Assembly (NCBI RefSeq): GCF_025567195.1
Contig: NZ_JAOQJF010000011.1
Location: 29,331-93,330 of the forward strand
Length of the DNA: 64,000 nucleotides
Direction: 5' to 3'
DNA from: Alitiscatomonas aceti
GTDB taxonomy: Bacteria; Bacillota; Clostridia; Lachnospirales; Lachnospiraceae
The translations under genes and the position numbers were made by a program. Each line of letters begins with the position of its first letter. Positions within the stretch are counted from its first letter, which is position 1. The notes below the pieces were generated by a model. That model worked only from the letters and a program-made list of their open reading frames with translations, searched no databases and was not told the DNA's origin. Of this stretch, positions 25,187-36,393 are shown piece by piece.

Positions 25187-25471
25187 ATGAAATTAGTACC
25201 ATTATTTGACAGGGTTGTTTTAAAACAGTTAGTTGCAGAAGAAACGACAAAGTCCGGTATCGTGCTTCCGGGTCAGGCAAAAGAGAAACCGCAGCAGGCA
25301 GAAGTCATTGCCGTTGGACCGGGCGGAGTTGTGGACGGCAAGGAAGTTACCATGCAGGTAAAGGTTGGAGACCAGGTAATCTTCTCTAAGTACTCCGGAA
25401 CTGAGGTTAAGACGGACGACGCAGAATACATCATCGTAAAACAGAACGATATTCTTGCTGTTATTGAATAA
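25187..25471 (+). CDS. groES: Co-chaperonin GroES
   Basis: Heptameric lid of the GroEL chamber, 94 residues, full length. The N-terminus MKLVPLFDRVVLKQL and the mobile-loop region (ETTKSGIVLPGQAKEKPQ) are typical, as is the C-terminal QNDILAVIE. A GGAGG ribosome site precedes the ATG. Cotranscribed with groEL under CIRCE control. The 76-bp space to groEL is GC-rich with possible small stems. Confidence 0.98.
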   Translation: MKLVPLFDRVVLKQLVAEETTKSGIVLPGQAKEKPQQAEVIAVGPGGVVDGKEVTMQVKVGDQVIFSKYSGTEVKTDDAEYIIVKQNDILAVIE

Positions 25472-25544
25472 GCAGCGGCGGGAGACCGTAAGGCTGCGGC
25501 TGCTCCGGTCTGGCCGGAGCGTATATAAATTTGGAGGTAATTGA

Positions 25545-27173
<1,629 letters not shown>

Positions 27174-27213
27174 TCCGCGTAAAGCATTGCAAAAAAGGCT
27201 GCAGAAACCGGCT

Positions 27214-27435
27214 CTGGCAAGCTTGCTTGCCAGAGGAGGCTTCGGCGGCCTTTTTTATGAGGCGCACGCCTCTATGAGCAATTTGACAGTCAGTGTCTGA
27301 TCGGGAAACCAGTTCCACAGCCCAGTCAAATTGCGAATAGCAATGCTTTATCCGCCGGTACTGTTCCGGATTCCATCCTGGCAAGCCTGCTTGCCAGAGG
27401 AGGCTTCGGCGGCCTTTTTTATGAGGCGCACGCCT
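27214..27435. repeat. Duplicated 58-bp terminator repeats after groEL
   Basis: The same 58-bp unit occurs at 27214-27271 and 27378-27435 with a single base difference. Each contains a hairpin made of CTGGCAAGC and GCTTGCCAG, then GGAGGCTTCGGCGGCC and TTTTTT, a good Rho-independent terminator for the plus strand. Between them GCAATTTGAC (27279-27288) and GTCAAATTGC (27328-27337) form a wider inverted repeat. The second unit ends just before the stop of the minus-strand CYTH gene. Confidence 0.85.
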
Positions 27436-27440
27436 GGCCC

Positions 27441-27896
27441 TCACCCCTTTTCCATGGCCAGCCTGCTGTTCTGATACTCCCCGGACCAGGTCACGTCCCT
27501 GGCGCACCATTCCGGCGGCGTAAAGGCCACGGCGTCCTCCTCCGAGGCAAATTCCACTTCCGCCAGTATGAGGCCCTGGTATGCCCCCTCAAACACATCC
27601 AGCTCAAAGGTCAGATCCGGCCGTCCCTCCACCGGGAGCAGGTACCGCTTTTTCGTAAGGACCTGTCCGTCGGCCTTCTTTAAAAGATGCAGATAGGCCT
27701 TTTCATCCAGCGGCAGGTTATACTCCTCCCGGGCCATCAGTCCCCTGGACTTATAGGTCAGATAAAAGGAATCATTCTCCCGCCGGACCCGCACCACAGG
27801 CTCCGTGCAGAGATAAGCCTGCTCGATCATGCGGAACGGCCGGGCCTCATAGCCTTCGGGCGGGACTGTCACAAGAAATTTACGTTCGATCTCCAT
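27441..27896 (-). CDS. CYTH domain protein (inorganic triphosphatase-like)
   Basis: Protein of 151 residues with the CYTH signature MEIERKFLV at its N-terminus; the Glu-X-Glu-X-Lys motif binds metal and triphosphate in the tunnel of these enzymes. Further tunnel residues are suggested by VRVRRENDSFYLTYKS, KKRYLLP and ELDVFEG, with LILAEVEF near the C-terminus. Bacterial members commonly hydrolyse tripolyphosphate or other triphosphates; adenylate cyclase activity is restricted to particular lineages. The ATG at 27896 follows AAAGGAG and places the motif at residue 2, as usual. It is divergent from the DUF975-like gene, with about 210 bp between. Confidence 0.88.
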   Translation of the reverse strand: MEIERKFLVTVPPEGYEARPFRMIEQAYLCTEPVVRVRRENDSFYLTYKSRGLMAREEYNLPLDEKAYLHLLKKADGQVLTKKRYLLPVEGRPDLTFELDVFEGAYQGLILAEVEFASEEDAVAFTPPEWCARDVTWSGEYQNSRLAMEKG

Positions 27897-28106
27897 AGGG
27901 CTGTCTCCTTTCCATTGGATGCCGGGAACAGGGAACGCCTGCGCCGGCACCTTCCCGCCTATTATAACACAGGATATGGCGCTGGCCCTAGGATAAGTTT
28001 TCTGTAATATAAGAAAAATGTAATAACATTCAGGGCAGAAAGATGATATAATCAAATTACAGGGAAAATAATTTTTACGAAATAAAGAAAAACGGAGGAA
28101 ATGCTT

Positions 28107-29294
28107 ATGTGGACAAGGGCAGAGCTGAAAGAAAGAGCCAAGGCGTGTCTGCGGAAATATTACTGGGCGGCCTTTGCGGTGAGTCTGGTATTCTCTCTGA
28201 TCAGCGGCATCGGAAGCCCGGCTACCCAGCCGGCAGACAGCGGGTACGAAGACGATTACTATGAGGACTACGGCTTTGTGGAGGGCCTGGGAGACGATCT
28301 TCCGGCAGTGGTAGGAAAGATCCCTGCTGTGATCGAGAATGTCCCGGTGGGACCGGGAGTGGTCCAGACCGGCCGGATGATATACGGAGTGATGGCAGGA
28401 GTCATGATCGTATTACTGATCCTGGCCCTGGTCCTGGGGATCTTTGTGACCCCGGTCATCGCGGTTGGTCATAACCGGTACTATATGGAAAGCCGTTTAA
28501 AGGGCCAGACGGCGGGCTTTGGAAAGCTTTTATGGGGCTTTTCCCGCCATTACCTGAATATCGTGCTGACCATGTTCCTGCGGGATCTGATCATTGTCGG
28601 CGGAACGTTTTTATGCGTGCTACCGGGACTCTATTTTGCCTACTGTTACTACATGGTGCCTTATATCCTGGCGGAAAACCCGGAAATGAAGCCCATGGAG
28701 GCCCTGCGGCTTTCCAAGCAGATGATGGAGGGCCATAAAATGAACACATGGCTGCTGGAAATGTCCTTTTTCGGATGGATGTTCCTGGGAGCCATGGCCT
28801 GCGGCGTGGGAACCTTCTTCGTGCTCCCGTATTACTACGCCACCTTTGCGGAGCTGTACACAGTGCTCCGGGCGCCTTACGGCGGGGAGTTAAACGGCTT
28901 CGGATATCCGGAGGTGGTACCCACAGGCAGCTTTGGCGGAACGTATGTAAACCAGGCAGACAGCGCCGGAAACGGCCAGTACGGCGGTTACGGCCAGACA
29001 CAGGGAGGTGCAGACTATGTCGATCATCCACAAGGGAGGTATGGATCCGGCGGAATTTGCGGGCAGGACCATGTACCGTGTAATGGAAACGAAGCAGATG
29101 CAGAAGGAAGCAGAGTATTCGGTGGAGGACAGAGTGAAGGAGCGTCCGGCTGGACCGAAGCTTCGGGACAGGGTGCGGAGCATCCTGCAGAAGATCAGAG
29201 GGACGAGAGCATAAAGCGGTCCGAGGGCGGCCCGGGACGGGGCTACTACTTAAACGGCGTGTTCCATCCCTACTCAGAGGAGGAAGATAACTAA
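28107..29294 (+). CDS. DUF975-like integral membrane protein
   Basis: Protein of about 395 residues. The N-terminal segment MWTRAELKERAKACLRKYYW and the helices that follow match what I know of the DUF975 family, membrane proteins of unknown function in Firmicutes. About five or six hydrophobic helices cover residues 15-260; an acidic Tyr/Asp loop (DDYYEDYGF) follows the first. The last 130 residues are hydrophilic and Gly/Gln-rich, ending YYLNGVFHPYSEEEDN. The second ATG (28107) is spaced better from AACGGAGG than the ATG at 28101. Its stop overlaps the start of the DJ-1-like gene by one base, so the two are coupled. No function is assigned. Confidence 0.7.
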   Translation: MWTRAELKERAKACLRKYYWAAFAVSLVFSLISGIGSPATQPADSGYEDDYYEDYGFVEGLGDDLPAVVGKIPAVIENVPVGPGVVQTGRMIYGVMAGVMIVLLILALVLGIFVTPVIAVGHNRYYMESRLKGQTAGFGKLLWGFSRHYLNIVLTMFLRDLIIVGGTFLCVLPGLYFAYCYYMVPYILAENPEMKPMEALRLSKQMMEGHKMNTWLLEMSFFGWMFLGAMACGVGTFFVLPYYYATFAELYTVLRAPYGGELNGFGYPEVVPTGSFGGTYVNQADSAGNGQYGGYGQTQGGADYVDHPQGRYGSGGICGQDHVPCNGNEADAEGSRVFGGGQSEGASGWTEASGQGAEHPAEDQRDESIKRSEGGPGRGYYLNGVFHPYSEEEDN

Positions 29295-29845
29295 TGGCAA
29301 AGGTTTATGCATTCCTGGCAGATGGAATGGAGGAAGTGGAATGCCTGGGCGTGTGCGACGTACTGGCCCGGGCCGGCGTGGAGGTAAAGCTGGTGTCTGT
29401 CATGGGAAGACGCCAGGTGACCGGTTCCCATGGGTTCACGGTCACAGCCGACGCGCTGTTTGAAGAGATCACCGACGATGCCGACGTGCTGTTCCTGCCC
29501 GGCGGACTTCCGGGGGCGGACCATCTGCGGGACCATGAGGGCTTGGCGGACATGCTGAAGGCCCACGGGGCAGCTGGGAAACGTCTGGCAGCCATCTGCG
29601 CGGCTCCAGGCGTCCTGGGAGGCCTGGGACTTTTAAAAGGGCGCAGGGCCACCTGCTTTCCCGGATTTGAGGAGAAGCTTGCCGGAGCTGTCTGCACCGG
29701 GGAGGGCGTTGTCACCGACGGCCCCGTGACCACCGGAAAGGGCATGGGCTGGTCCCTGGACCTGGGGCTTGAGCTGGTGCGCCTCCTTATAGACGGAGAA
29801 ACAGCGGAAGCCTTAAAAAAGAAGATCCAGTATGACCGTGTTTAG
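29294..29845 (+). CDS. DJ-1/PfpI family protein
   Basis: Protein of 183 residues in the DJ-1 (ThiJ/PfpI) superfamily. The nucleophilic cysteine lies in LAAICAAPGVLGGLGLL and the accompanying glutamate in LADGMEEVE, the pairing seen in the YajL/DJ-1 branch. Such proteins protect against oxidants or reactive carbonyls (claims of glyoxalase or deglycase activity differ between members) and their role in clostridia is not settled. The ATG shares one base with the stop of the preceding membrane-protein gene (TAATG), a sign of translational coupling. Confidence 0.88.
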   Translation: MAKVYAFLADGMEEVECLGVCDVLARAGVEVKLVSVMGRRQVTGSHGFTVTADALFEEITDDADVLFLPGGLPGADHLRDHEGLADMLKAHGAAGKRLAAICAAPGVLGGLGLLKGRRATCFPGFEEKLAGAVCTGEGVVTDGPVTTGKGMGWSLDLGLELVRLLIDGETAEALKKKIQYDRV

Positions 29846-29888
29846 GGCGCTTTTTTAAAAAATAATACTAGTATTTCTAAAAACAGTA

Positions 29889-29897
29889 TGATATAAT
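29889..29897 (+). promoter_or_regulatory. Extended -10 promoter for tig
   Basis: TGATATAAT (29889-29897) is an extended -10 element; no good -35 hexamer is present at 17-18 bp. AACGCC (29913-29918) and GGCGTT (29928-29933) can pair in the roughly 100-nt leader. Confidence 0.6.
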
Positions 29898-29996
29898 GCT
29901 AAATTGAAGTGTAACGCCCAGAGTGACGGCGTTTCGATATTGGACGGATATGGAAGCCATGTCCGGTACAGATATATTTAAGGAGGAACCCATACA

Positions 29997-31286
29997 ATGA
30001 GTTTACAGGTAGAAAAGTTGGAGAAGAATACGGCGAAGCTTACCATCGAAGTGCCGGCAGAAAAATTTGACGCAGCTGTGAAGAATGCTTACAATAAGAG
30101 CAAAAGTAGATTCAATATCCCGGGCTTCAGAAAAGGCAAAGCTCCCTTTGAAATGATCAAAAAGATGTACGGAGCAGGCGTATTCTTTGAAGATGCGGCC
30201 AACGAAGTGATCGACGAGAGCTATCCGGACGCTGCAAAGGAGAGCGGACTTGTGATCGTTTCCCGCCCCACTGTGGACGTTACCCAGATCGAAGAGGGGA
30301 AGGATTTCATCTACACAGCCGTTGTGGCTGTAAAGCCGGAAGTGACCCTGGGCCAGTACAAGGGCGTAGAGGTACAGAAGGTGAAGGCAGATGTGACAGA
30401 CGCAGATATCGACGCAGAGATCAGCAGCGTGAGAAATAAAAACTCCCGTCTGGTGACCGTTGAGGACAGAGCTGTTGAGAACGGCGATCTGGTGACCATC
30501 GATTTCGACGGCTATGTGGACGGAAAGAGATTCGACGGCGGAAAGGGCGACGATTATCCTCTGACCATCGGCTCCCACACCTTCATCGATACCTTCGAGG
30601 AGCAGCTGATCGGTAAGAACATCGGCGAGGAGTGCGACGTAAACGTGACCTTCCCGGCTGAGTACCATGTAGAGGACTTAAAGAACAAACCGGCTGTATT
30701 CAAGGTAAAGGTAAAAGAGATCCAGAAGAGAGAGCTTCCGGAGGTGAACGATGAGTTTGCCAGCGAAGTATCCGACTTCGATACACTGGAAGAGTACAAG
30801 AACGATTTAAGAGTAAAACTCCAGGATGAGAAACAGAAGGCCGCTGACACAGAGATCGAGAACCGTGTTGTGGATAAGGTGGTTGAGAACGCTTCCATGG
30901 AGATCGCTGACCAGATGGTTGACGAGGAAGTCAACGGTATGTTAAACGACTATGTGCGCAGACTGGAAAGCCAGGGCATCTCCTTCAAGCAGTATGCAGA
31001 GATCACAGGCATGACTGCAGAAAAGATCGGCGAGCAGATGAAGCCCCAGGCTTTAAAGCGGATCCAGACCAGACTGGTCCTGGAGGCTGTTGTAAAGGCT
31101 GAGAACATCACTGCCAGCGATGAGGATGTGGACGCACAGTTCGACAAGATGGCTGAAGCCTACAAGATGGAAAAGGACCAGATCAAGGGTATGTTCGGCG
31201 AAGAGCAGATCGCCCAGATGAAGGAAGACCTGGCTGTACAGAACGCCATCACCTTCCTTGTAAAAGAGGCAGCTCTGATCGAATAG
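29997..31286 (+). CDS. tig: Trigger factor
   Basis: Ribosome-bound chaperone and prolyl isomerase of 429 residues, the full family length. The N-terminal ribosome-binding domain has the signature RFNIPGFRKGKAPFEMIKKM (the G-F-R-X-G-X-X-P loop), the FKBP-type domain lies at about 150-240 (GDLVTIDFDGYVDGKRFDGG), and the helical C-terminal cradle follows. An AAGGAGG ribosome site precedes the ATG. It leads a quality-control block with clpP, clpX, lon and engB, similar in content to the Bacillus tig-clpX-lon-ysxC region. Confidence 0.98.
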   Translation: MSLQVEKLEKNTAKLTIEVPAEKFDAAVKNAYNKSKSRFNIPGFRKGKAPFEMIKKMYGAGVFFEDAANEVIDESYPDAAKESGLVIVSRPTVDVTQIEEGKDFIYTAVVAVKPEVTLGQYKGVEVQKVKADVTDADIDAEISSVRNKNSRLVTVEDRAVENGDLVTIDFDGYVDGKRFDGGKGDDYPLTIGSHTFIDTFEEQLIGKNIGEECDVNVTFPAEYHVEDLKNKPAVFKVKVKEIQKRELPEVNDEFASEVSDFDTLEEYKNDLRVKLQDEKQKAADTEIENRVVDKVVENASMEIADQMVDEEVNGMLNDYVRRLESQGISFKQYAEITGMTAEKIGEQMKPQALKRIQTRLVLEAVVKAENITASDEDVDAQFDKMAEAYKMEKDQIKGMFGEEQIAQMKEDLAVQNAITFLVKEAALIE

Positions 31287-31384
31287 TCAGAGGTTTCAGT
31301 TTTAGAATACGCAGGAGAAACGGGGGTTGCTGCAGCTATGCTGTGACAATCCCCTGTCAAATGTTATGAGCAGGAGGAGAGAAT

Positions 31385-31966
31385 ATGAGCTTAGTACCTT
31401 ACGTACTGGAATCCACCAGCAGAGGCGAGCGTTCCTATGACATTTATTCCAGACTTTTAAAAGACAGGATCATCTTCCTGGGAGAAGAGGTCAATGACGT
31501 GACCGCCAGCCTTGTGGTGGCACAGCTTCTGTTCCTGGAGTCTGAAGACCCCAATAAGGATATCAATCTGTACATCAACAGCCCCGGCGGCTCCGTTACA
31601 GCCGGTATGGCGATCTACGATACGATGAATTATATCAAATGCGACGTATGCACCACCTGTATCGGAATGGCAGCCAGCATGGGCGCATTCCTGCTTTCCG
31701 GCGGCGCCAAAGGAAAGAGGTTCGCTCTCCCCAATGCTGAGATCATGATCCACCAGCCCTCCGGCGGAGCCCAGGGCCAGGCCACAGAGATCAACATCGC
31801 GGCTGAGCATATTTTAAAGACCAGAAAGAAATTAAACGAGATCCTGGCTGCCAATACAGGCAAGCCTCTGGAGACCATCGAAAGAGATACAGAGAGGGAT
31901 AATTACATGTCCGCCCAGGAGGCCATGGAATACGGTCTCATTGACCGCGTGATCACTGGACATTAA
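31385..31966 (+). CDS. clpP: ATP-dependent Clp protease proteolytic subunit
   Basis: Serine protease subunit of 193 residues that forms the 14-mer chamber served by ClpX. The catalytic triad is intact and at standard positions: Ser98 in GMAASMGAF, His123 in [11 protein letters not shown] and Asp172 in [10 protein letters not shown]. The N-terminus [20 protein letters not shown] is typical. The 98-bp gap after tig contains a stem with GGGG-TTG and CAA-T-CCCC arms (about 31323-31354) but no T-run, so transcription from tig may continue with some control. clpX follows after 30 bp. Confidence 0.98.
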   Translation: MSLVPYVLESTSRGERSYDIYSRLLKDRIIFLGEEVNDVTASLVVAQLLFLESEDPNKDINLYINSPGGSVTAGMAIYDTMNYIKCDVCTTCIGMAASMGAFLLSGGAKGKRFALPNAEIMIHQPSGGAQGQATEINIAAEHILKTRKKLNEILAANTGKPLETIERDTERDNYMSAQEAMEYGLIDRVITGH

Positions 31967-31996
31967 TATGGAAATTTTTAGAATTGAGGTGTGAAC

Positions 31997-33301
31997 ATGC
32001 CAGTAAGACCTGAAGACAAGATCCGTTGTTCCTTCTGCGGAAAAAGCCAGGAGCAGGTCAGAAAGATGATCGCAGGCACTGGAAATAATGTATTTATCTG
32101 TGATGAATGTATTGAGCTGTGCAGCGAGATCCTGGAAGAGGAGCTGGGTCCCGAAGGGGAGGAAGCGCCGGATTTCGCAGGCATCAATCTGTTAAAGCCC
32201 AAGGAGATCAAGGAGTTCCTGGACCAGTACGTGGTGGGACAGGAGGAGGCCAAAAAGGTCCTGTCTGTGTCTGTATACAACCACTATAAGAGGATCACCT
32301 CCCAGAGGGAATCCGACATCGAGCTCCAGAAGAGCAATATCCTGATGCTGGGCCCCACAGGCTCTGGAAAGACCTACCTGGCCCAGACCCTGGCAAAGCT
32401 TTTAAATGTTCCCTTTGCCATCGCCGATGCCACCACCCTCACGGAGGCGGGATACGTGGGCGAGGATGTGGAGAACATCCTGTTAAAGCTGATCCAGGCG
32501 GCGGACAACGACGTGAGCCGGGCGGAGTACGGGATCGTGTATATCGATGAGATCGATAAGATCACCAAAAAGAGCGAGAATGTCTCCATTACCAGGGACG
32601 TTTCCGGCGAAGGCGTACAGCAGGCCCTCCTTAAGATCCTGGAGGGCACCGTTGCCAACGTTCCTCCCCAGGGCGGAAGAAAGCATCCCCAGCAGGAGCT
32701 GATCCCCATTGACACCACCAATATCCTGTTCATCTGCGGTGGGGCCTTTGACGGCCTGGAGCGGATCGTGGAATCCAGGATGGAGGCCAGCACCATCGGC
32801 TTTGGCGCCAAGATCGCCGACCGGAAGCACATGGATGTGGGGGCCCTGTTAAAGCAGGCCATGCCCCAGGATCTGACCAAATTCGGCCTGATCCCGGAAT
32901 TTGTGGGCCGTGTGCCGGTGATGGTATCCCTGGATCTTCTGGACGAGGACGCCCTGGTGAAGATCCTGACAGAGCCGAAAAACGCCATTACCAAGCAGTA
33001 TCAGAAGCTGTTTGAGCTGGATGACGTGAAGCTGGAGTTTACCCCCGAGGCGGTCCATTCCATCGCCCATATGGCAGTGGAGAGAAAGACCGGGGCCAGG
33101 GGACTGCGTTCCATCATGGAAAACGTCATGATGGATATGATGTATGAGATCCCGTCGGATTCCAATGTGGGGATCTGTACGGTGACCAGCGACGCAGTGG
33201 AAGGAAAGGGAAAGCCGGAGATCGTATACCGGGATCTGACGGTTCCCAGAAAGAACCTTTTAGGCAGATCAAAGAAAGACAGTAAGGGCGAGATCGCCTG
33301 A
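31997..33301 (+). CDS. clpX: Clp protease ATP-binding subunit ClpX
   Basis: AAA+ unfoldase of 434 residues. The N-terminal zinc-binding domain has four cysteines ([11 protein letters not shown] and [11 protein letters not shown]), then Walker A GPTGSGKT, Walker [10 protein letters not shown] and the [13 protein letters not shown] sensor-2 region. Pore and IGF-type loops for ClpP docking lie in the family-conserved region. The ATG at 31997 is spaced 6 bp from GAGGT; a GTG at 31991 is in frame but too close. It is followed by a terminator before lon. Confidence 0.98.
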   Translation: MPVRPEDKIRCSFCGKSQEQVRKMIAGTGNNVFICDECIELCSEILEEELGPEGEEAPDFAGINLLKPKEIKEFLDQYVVGQEEAKKVLSVSVYNHYKRITSQRESDIELQKSNILMLGPTGSGKTYLAQTLAKLLNVPFAIADATTLTEAGYVGEDVENILLKLIQAADNDVSRAEYGIVYIDEIDKITKKSENVSITRDVSGEGVQQALLKILEGTVANVPPQGGRKHPQQELIPIDTTNILFICGGAFDGLERIVESRMEASTIGFGAKIADRKHMDVGALLKQAMPQDLTKFGLIPEFVGRVPVMVSLDLLDEDALVKILTEPKNAITKQYQKLFELDDVKLEFTPEAVHSIAHMAVERKTGARGLRSIMENVMMDMMYEIPSDSNVGICTVTSDAVEGKGKPEIVYRDLTVPRKNLLGRSKKDSKGEIA

Positions 33302-33308
33302 TAGAGAC

Positions 33309-33351
33309 GGGCTGCTGCAAAGCGAACAGGTTTTACAGCGGCCCATTTTTT
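33309..33351 (+). terminator. Terminator between clpX and lon
   Basis: GGGCTGCTG (33309-33317) pairs with CAGCGGCCC (33336-33344, one G-U), followed by ATTTTTT. It only partly isolates lon, since no clear promoter is visible in the remaining 25 bp. Confidence 0.75.
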
Positions 33352-33376
33352 CTATATATACAAAAGGAGAATGTTC

Positions 33377-35689
33377 ATGGATGAAAAATTGATGACACTG
33401 CCGGTCATTGCGCTCAGAGGGCTGACAGTGCTTCCTGAGATGATCCAGCATTTTGATATCAGCCGGGACAAGTCCATCAGCGCCGTGGAGCACGCCATGG
33501 TGGGAGAGCAGAAGGTGTTCCTGGTGACCCAGCGCCAGATCGAGGAGGAGGATCCCGATGCCTCCGGCCTGTTCCAGATCGGTACCATCGCCAGGATCAA
33601 GCAGCTGGTGAAGATCCCCGGCGGCCTGGTCCGGGTCATGGTGGAGGGCCTGGAAAGGGCAGAGCTTATCAATCTGCTCCAGGATGATCCGTATCTGGAG
33701 GCCGAGGTGGCAGAAGCGCCTCTGATGGAAGAAAACCTGAGCGATACTGTAAAGGAGGCCATGGCCCGCATCGTCAAGGAGAAGCTGGAAGAGTTTGGAA
33801 ACGGCAATCCCAAGACGGTCAAGGACTTCATGGGCGGGCTTATGGCCATTACGGATCTGAACGAGCTGCTGATCCAGACGGCCGGTCAGTTCCCCTGGGA
33901 GTATACGGTGAAGCAGGAGCTTTTGGAGTGCGGTTATGTGAGCCATCTGTATGACCGGGTGGTCTATTATCTGATGCGGGAGATCGAGATCTTAAAGATC
34001 AAGCGGGATTATCAGGGAAAGGTAAAGGCCAGCATTGACAAAAACCAGAGAGACTATATTTTAAGGGAAGAGCTTAAAGTGATCCAGGAGGAGCTGGGGG
34101 AGGAGTATACCGGCTCCGACGCAGACAGCTTCCTGGAGCAGCTGGAGAAGCTCAACGCAGATAAGGAGACGAAGGAAAAGATCCGCAAGGAGATCATGCG
34201 GTTCAAGGCGATGCCCGGCGGAAGCCAGGAGGCCAACGTGCTGCGGACCTACATCGAAACAGTGCTGGAGCTTCCCTGGAAAAAGACGTCCCGGGACAAC
34301 CAGGATATCCGCCATGCGGAAAAGATCCTGGAGGAGGACCATTACGGACTGGAAAAGGTCAAGGAGCGGGTGCTGGAGTATCTGGCAGTCCGGGTCCTGA
34401 CCAAAAAGGGGACCAGCCCCATCCTCTGCCTGGTGGGCCCGCCGGGAACGGGAAAGACCTCCATCGCCCGGTCAGTGGCCAGGGCTTTAAATAAGAAATA
34501 CGTCCGCATCAGCCTGGGCGGCGTCCATGACGAGGCGGAGATCCGCGGTCACAGGAAGACGTATGTGGGCTCCATGCCGGGCCGGATCGCCGAGGCCATG
34601 CGCCAGGCGGGCGTGGCCAATCCGCTGATGCTTCTGGACGAGATCGATAAGGTATCCGGCGATTACAAGGGAGATGTGGCGTCGGCGCTCCTGGAGGTCC
34701 TGGACGGAGAGCAGAACGTGAAGTTCAGGGATCACTATGTGGAGATCCCCCTGGATCTTTCCGGCGTTCTCTTTATCGCCACAGCCAACACCACCCAGAC
34801 CATCCCCGGCCCTCTTCTGGACCGTATGGAGGTGATCGAGGTATCCAGCTATACGGAAAATGAAAAGTTCCATATTGCCAGGAACTACCTGGTGACCAAG
34901 CAGCTGGAGCGGAACGGACTGGATAAAGGAAAGCTCACCATCAGCGATAAGGCCCTGGAAAAGATCATCCACAACTATACCAGAGAGGCCGGCGTCCGGA
35001 ATCTGGAGCGGCGGATCGGGGAGATCTGCCGGAAGGCGGCCAGGGAATTCCTGGAGAGAGATAAGACCTCTGTACGGGTGACCGAGGCCAACCTGGAAAA
35101 ATACCTGGGCAAGGAAAAGATCACCTTTGAGGACGCCAACCAGGAGGACCAGGTGGGCATTGTCCGCGGCCTGGCCTGGACCAGCGTAGGGGGAGATACC
35201 TTGCAGATCGAGGTCAACGTGATGCCTGGAGACGGAAAGCTCCAGATGACGGGACAGATGGGCGATGTGATGAAGGAATCGGCCCAGATCGCCCTGACCT
35301 ATGTGCGCTCTGTCAGCGAAAAATATGAGATCCCCAGGGATTATTTTGAGACCCATGACATGCATCTGCATATTCCGGAGGGAGCTGTTCCCAAGGACGG
35401 CCCATCCGCCGGCATCACCATGGCCACGGCCATGCTGTCGGCGGTGACCGGAACAAAGGTCCATGCCAGGGTGGCCATGACCGGAGAGATCACCTTAAGA
35501 GGACGGGTGCTCCCCATCGGCGGCTTAAAGGAAAAGACACTGGCGGCCAGGATGGCCCATATGGAAAAGGTCCTGGTGCCGGCGGGCAACCAGCCGGATA
35601 TGGCAGAGATCTCCAAAGAGATCACAAAAGGCCTTTCCATTGTCTATGTCAAGACCATGGAGGACGTGATCCGGGAGGCGTTCGTTTAA
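33377..35689 (+). CDS. lon: ATP-dependent protease Lon
   Basis: AAA+ serine protease of 770 residues, type LonA: N-terminal substrate domain (about 1-200), coiled-coil region, ATPase with GPPGTGKTSIARS and MLLDEIDK, and C-terminal peptidase. The Ser-Lys dyad is Ser677 (PKDGPSAG) and Lys720 (LKEKTLAA), with the usual 43-residue spacing. The ATG at 33377 is preferred over 33371, which would touch the AAAGGAGA site. engB begins 14 bp downstream, as in the Bacillus lonA-ysxC pair. Confidence 0.97.
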   Translation: MDEKLMTLPVIALRGLTVLPEMIQHFDISRDKSISAVEHAMVGEQKVFLVTQRQIEEEDPDASGLFQIGTIARIKQLVKIPGGLVRVMVEGLERAELINLLQDDPYLEAEVAEAPLMEENLSDTVKEAMARIVKEKLEEFGNGNPKTVKDFMGGLMAITDLNELLIQTAGQFPWEYTVKQELLECGYVSHLYDRVVYYLMREIEILKIKRDYQGKVKASIDKNQRDYILREELKVIQEELGEEYTGSDADSFLEQLEKLNADKETKEKIRKEIMRFKAMPGGSQEANVLRTYIETVLELPWKKTSRDNQDIRHAEKILEEDHYGLEKVKERVLEYLAVRVLTKKGTSPILCLVGPPGTGKTSIARSVARALNKKYVRISLGGVHDEAEIRGHRKTYVGSMPGRIAEAMRQAGVANPLMLLDEIDKVSGDYKGDVASALLEVLDGEQNVKFRDHYVEIPLDLSGVLFIATANTTQTIPGPLLDRMEVIEVSSYTENEKFHIARNYLVTKQLERNGLDKGKLTISDKALEKIIHNYTREAGVRNLERRIGEICRKAAREFLERDKTSVRVTEANLEKYLGKEKITFEDANQEDQVGIVRGLAWTSVGGDTLQIEVNVMPGDGKLQMTGQMGDVMKESAQIALTYVRSVSEKYEIPRDYFETHDMHLHIPEGAVPKDGPSAGITMATAMLSAVTGTKVHARVAMTGEITLRGRVLPIGGLKEKTLAARMAHMEKVLVPAGNQPDMAEISKEITKGLSIVYVKTMEDVIREAFV

Positions 35690-35703
35690 GATCGGAGGAC
35701 AAC

Positions 35704-36336
35704 ATGATCATAAGAAATGTAGAACTGGAAACCGTCTGCGGCGTGACCAGCAGGCTGCCGGAAAATATCCTGCCGGAGTTTGCCTTTGCAGGAAAGTCCA
35801 ATGTGGGAAAATCCTCGCTGATCAACGCGCTGATGAACCGGAAGGCCCTGGCCAGGACCTCGGCCCAGCCGGGAAAGACCCAGACCATCAATTTTTATAA
35901 TATAAACAAAGAGCTGTATTATGTGGACCTGCCGGGATACGGCTATGCAAAGGTGTCCCAGACGGAAAAGGAAAAATGGGGGAAGATGATCGAAAACTAT
36001 CTCCATAAGTCCAAAATGCTGAAATGCGTGTTCCTTCTGGTGGACATCCGCCATGAGCCGTCGGCCAATGACAGGACCATGTATGAGTGGGTGGTCTACA
36101 ACGGCTTCCGTCCGGTGATCATCGCCACAAAGCTGGATAAGATCAACCGGAGCCAGATCCAGAAACAGGTGAAGCTCATAAGGAACGGCCTGGGAATGGA
36201 AAAGGACGACGTGATCATCCCGTTTTCCGCTGCCAGCAAGCAGGGGAGGGAAGAGATCTGGGCGCTGATCGAGAAGATGGCCGCCGGAGAAGAAAAAGAA
36301 CAGGAGGAAGGCTCTGGGGAAAACGAGCAGGCCTGA
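35704..36336 (+). CDS. engB: Ribosome biogenesis GTPase EngB (YsxC/YihA)
   Basis: Essential GTPase of 210 residues needed for 50S subunit assembly. The G motifs are clear: G1 GKSNVGKSS, G2 region TSAQPGKTQ, G3 DLPGYG and G4 TKLDK, with SAASKQG as G5. The last 25 residues are an extra Glu-rich tail beyond the usual end. A GGAGG ribosome site precedes the ATG. It ends the plus-strand quality-control block. Confidence 0.96.
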   Translation: MIIRNVELETVCGVTSRLPENILPEFAFAGKSNVGKSSLINALMNRKALARTSAQPGKTQTINFYNINKELYYVDLPGYGYAKVSQTEKEKWGKMIENYLHKSKMLKCVFLLVDIRHEPSANDRTMYEWVVYNGFRPVIIATKLDKINRSQIQKQVKLIRNGLGMEKDDVIIPFSAASKQGREEIWALIEKMAAGEEKEQEEGSGENEQA

Positions 36337-36351
36337 TCCGGGAAAAAGAAC

Positions 36352-36386
36352 GGGGGAGCCCATATCGCCATGACATGGGCTCCCCC
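36352..36386. terminator. Bidirectional terminator after engB
   Basis: GGGGGAGCCCAT (36352-36363) and ATGGGCTCCCCC (36375-36386) form a perfect 12-bp stem. The minus-strand exit reads into GTTCTTTTT, so it also ends the minus-strand operon; on the plus strand the T-rich tract is more distant. Confidence 0.85.
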
Positions 36387-36393
36387 GGAGCCT

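Noticed and set aside
34487..35464. 325-codon open frame on the minus strand
   Set aside because: Shadow of lon, in which all catalytic motifs are intact on the plus strand.
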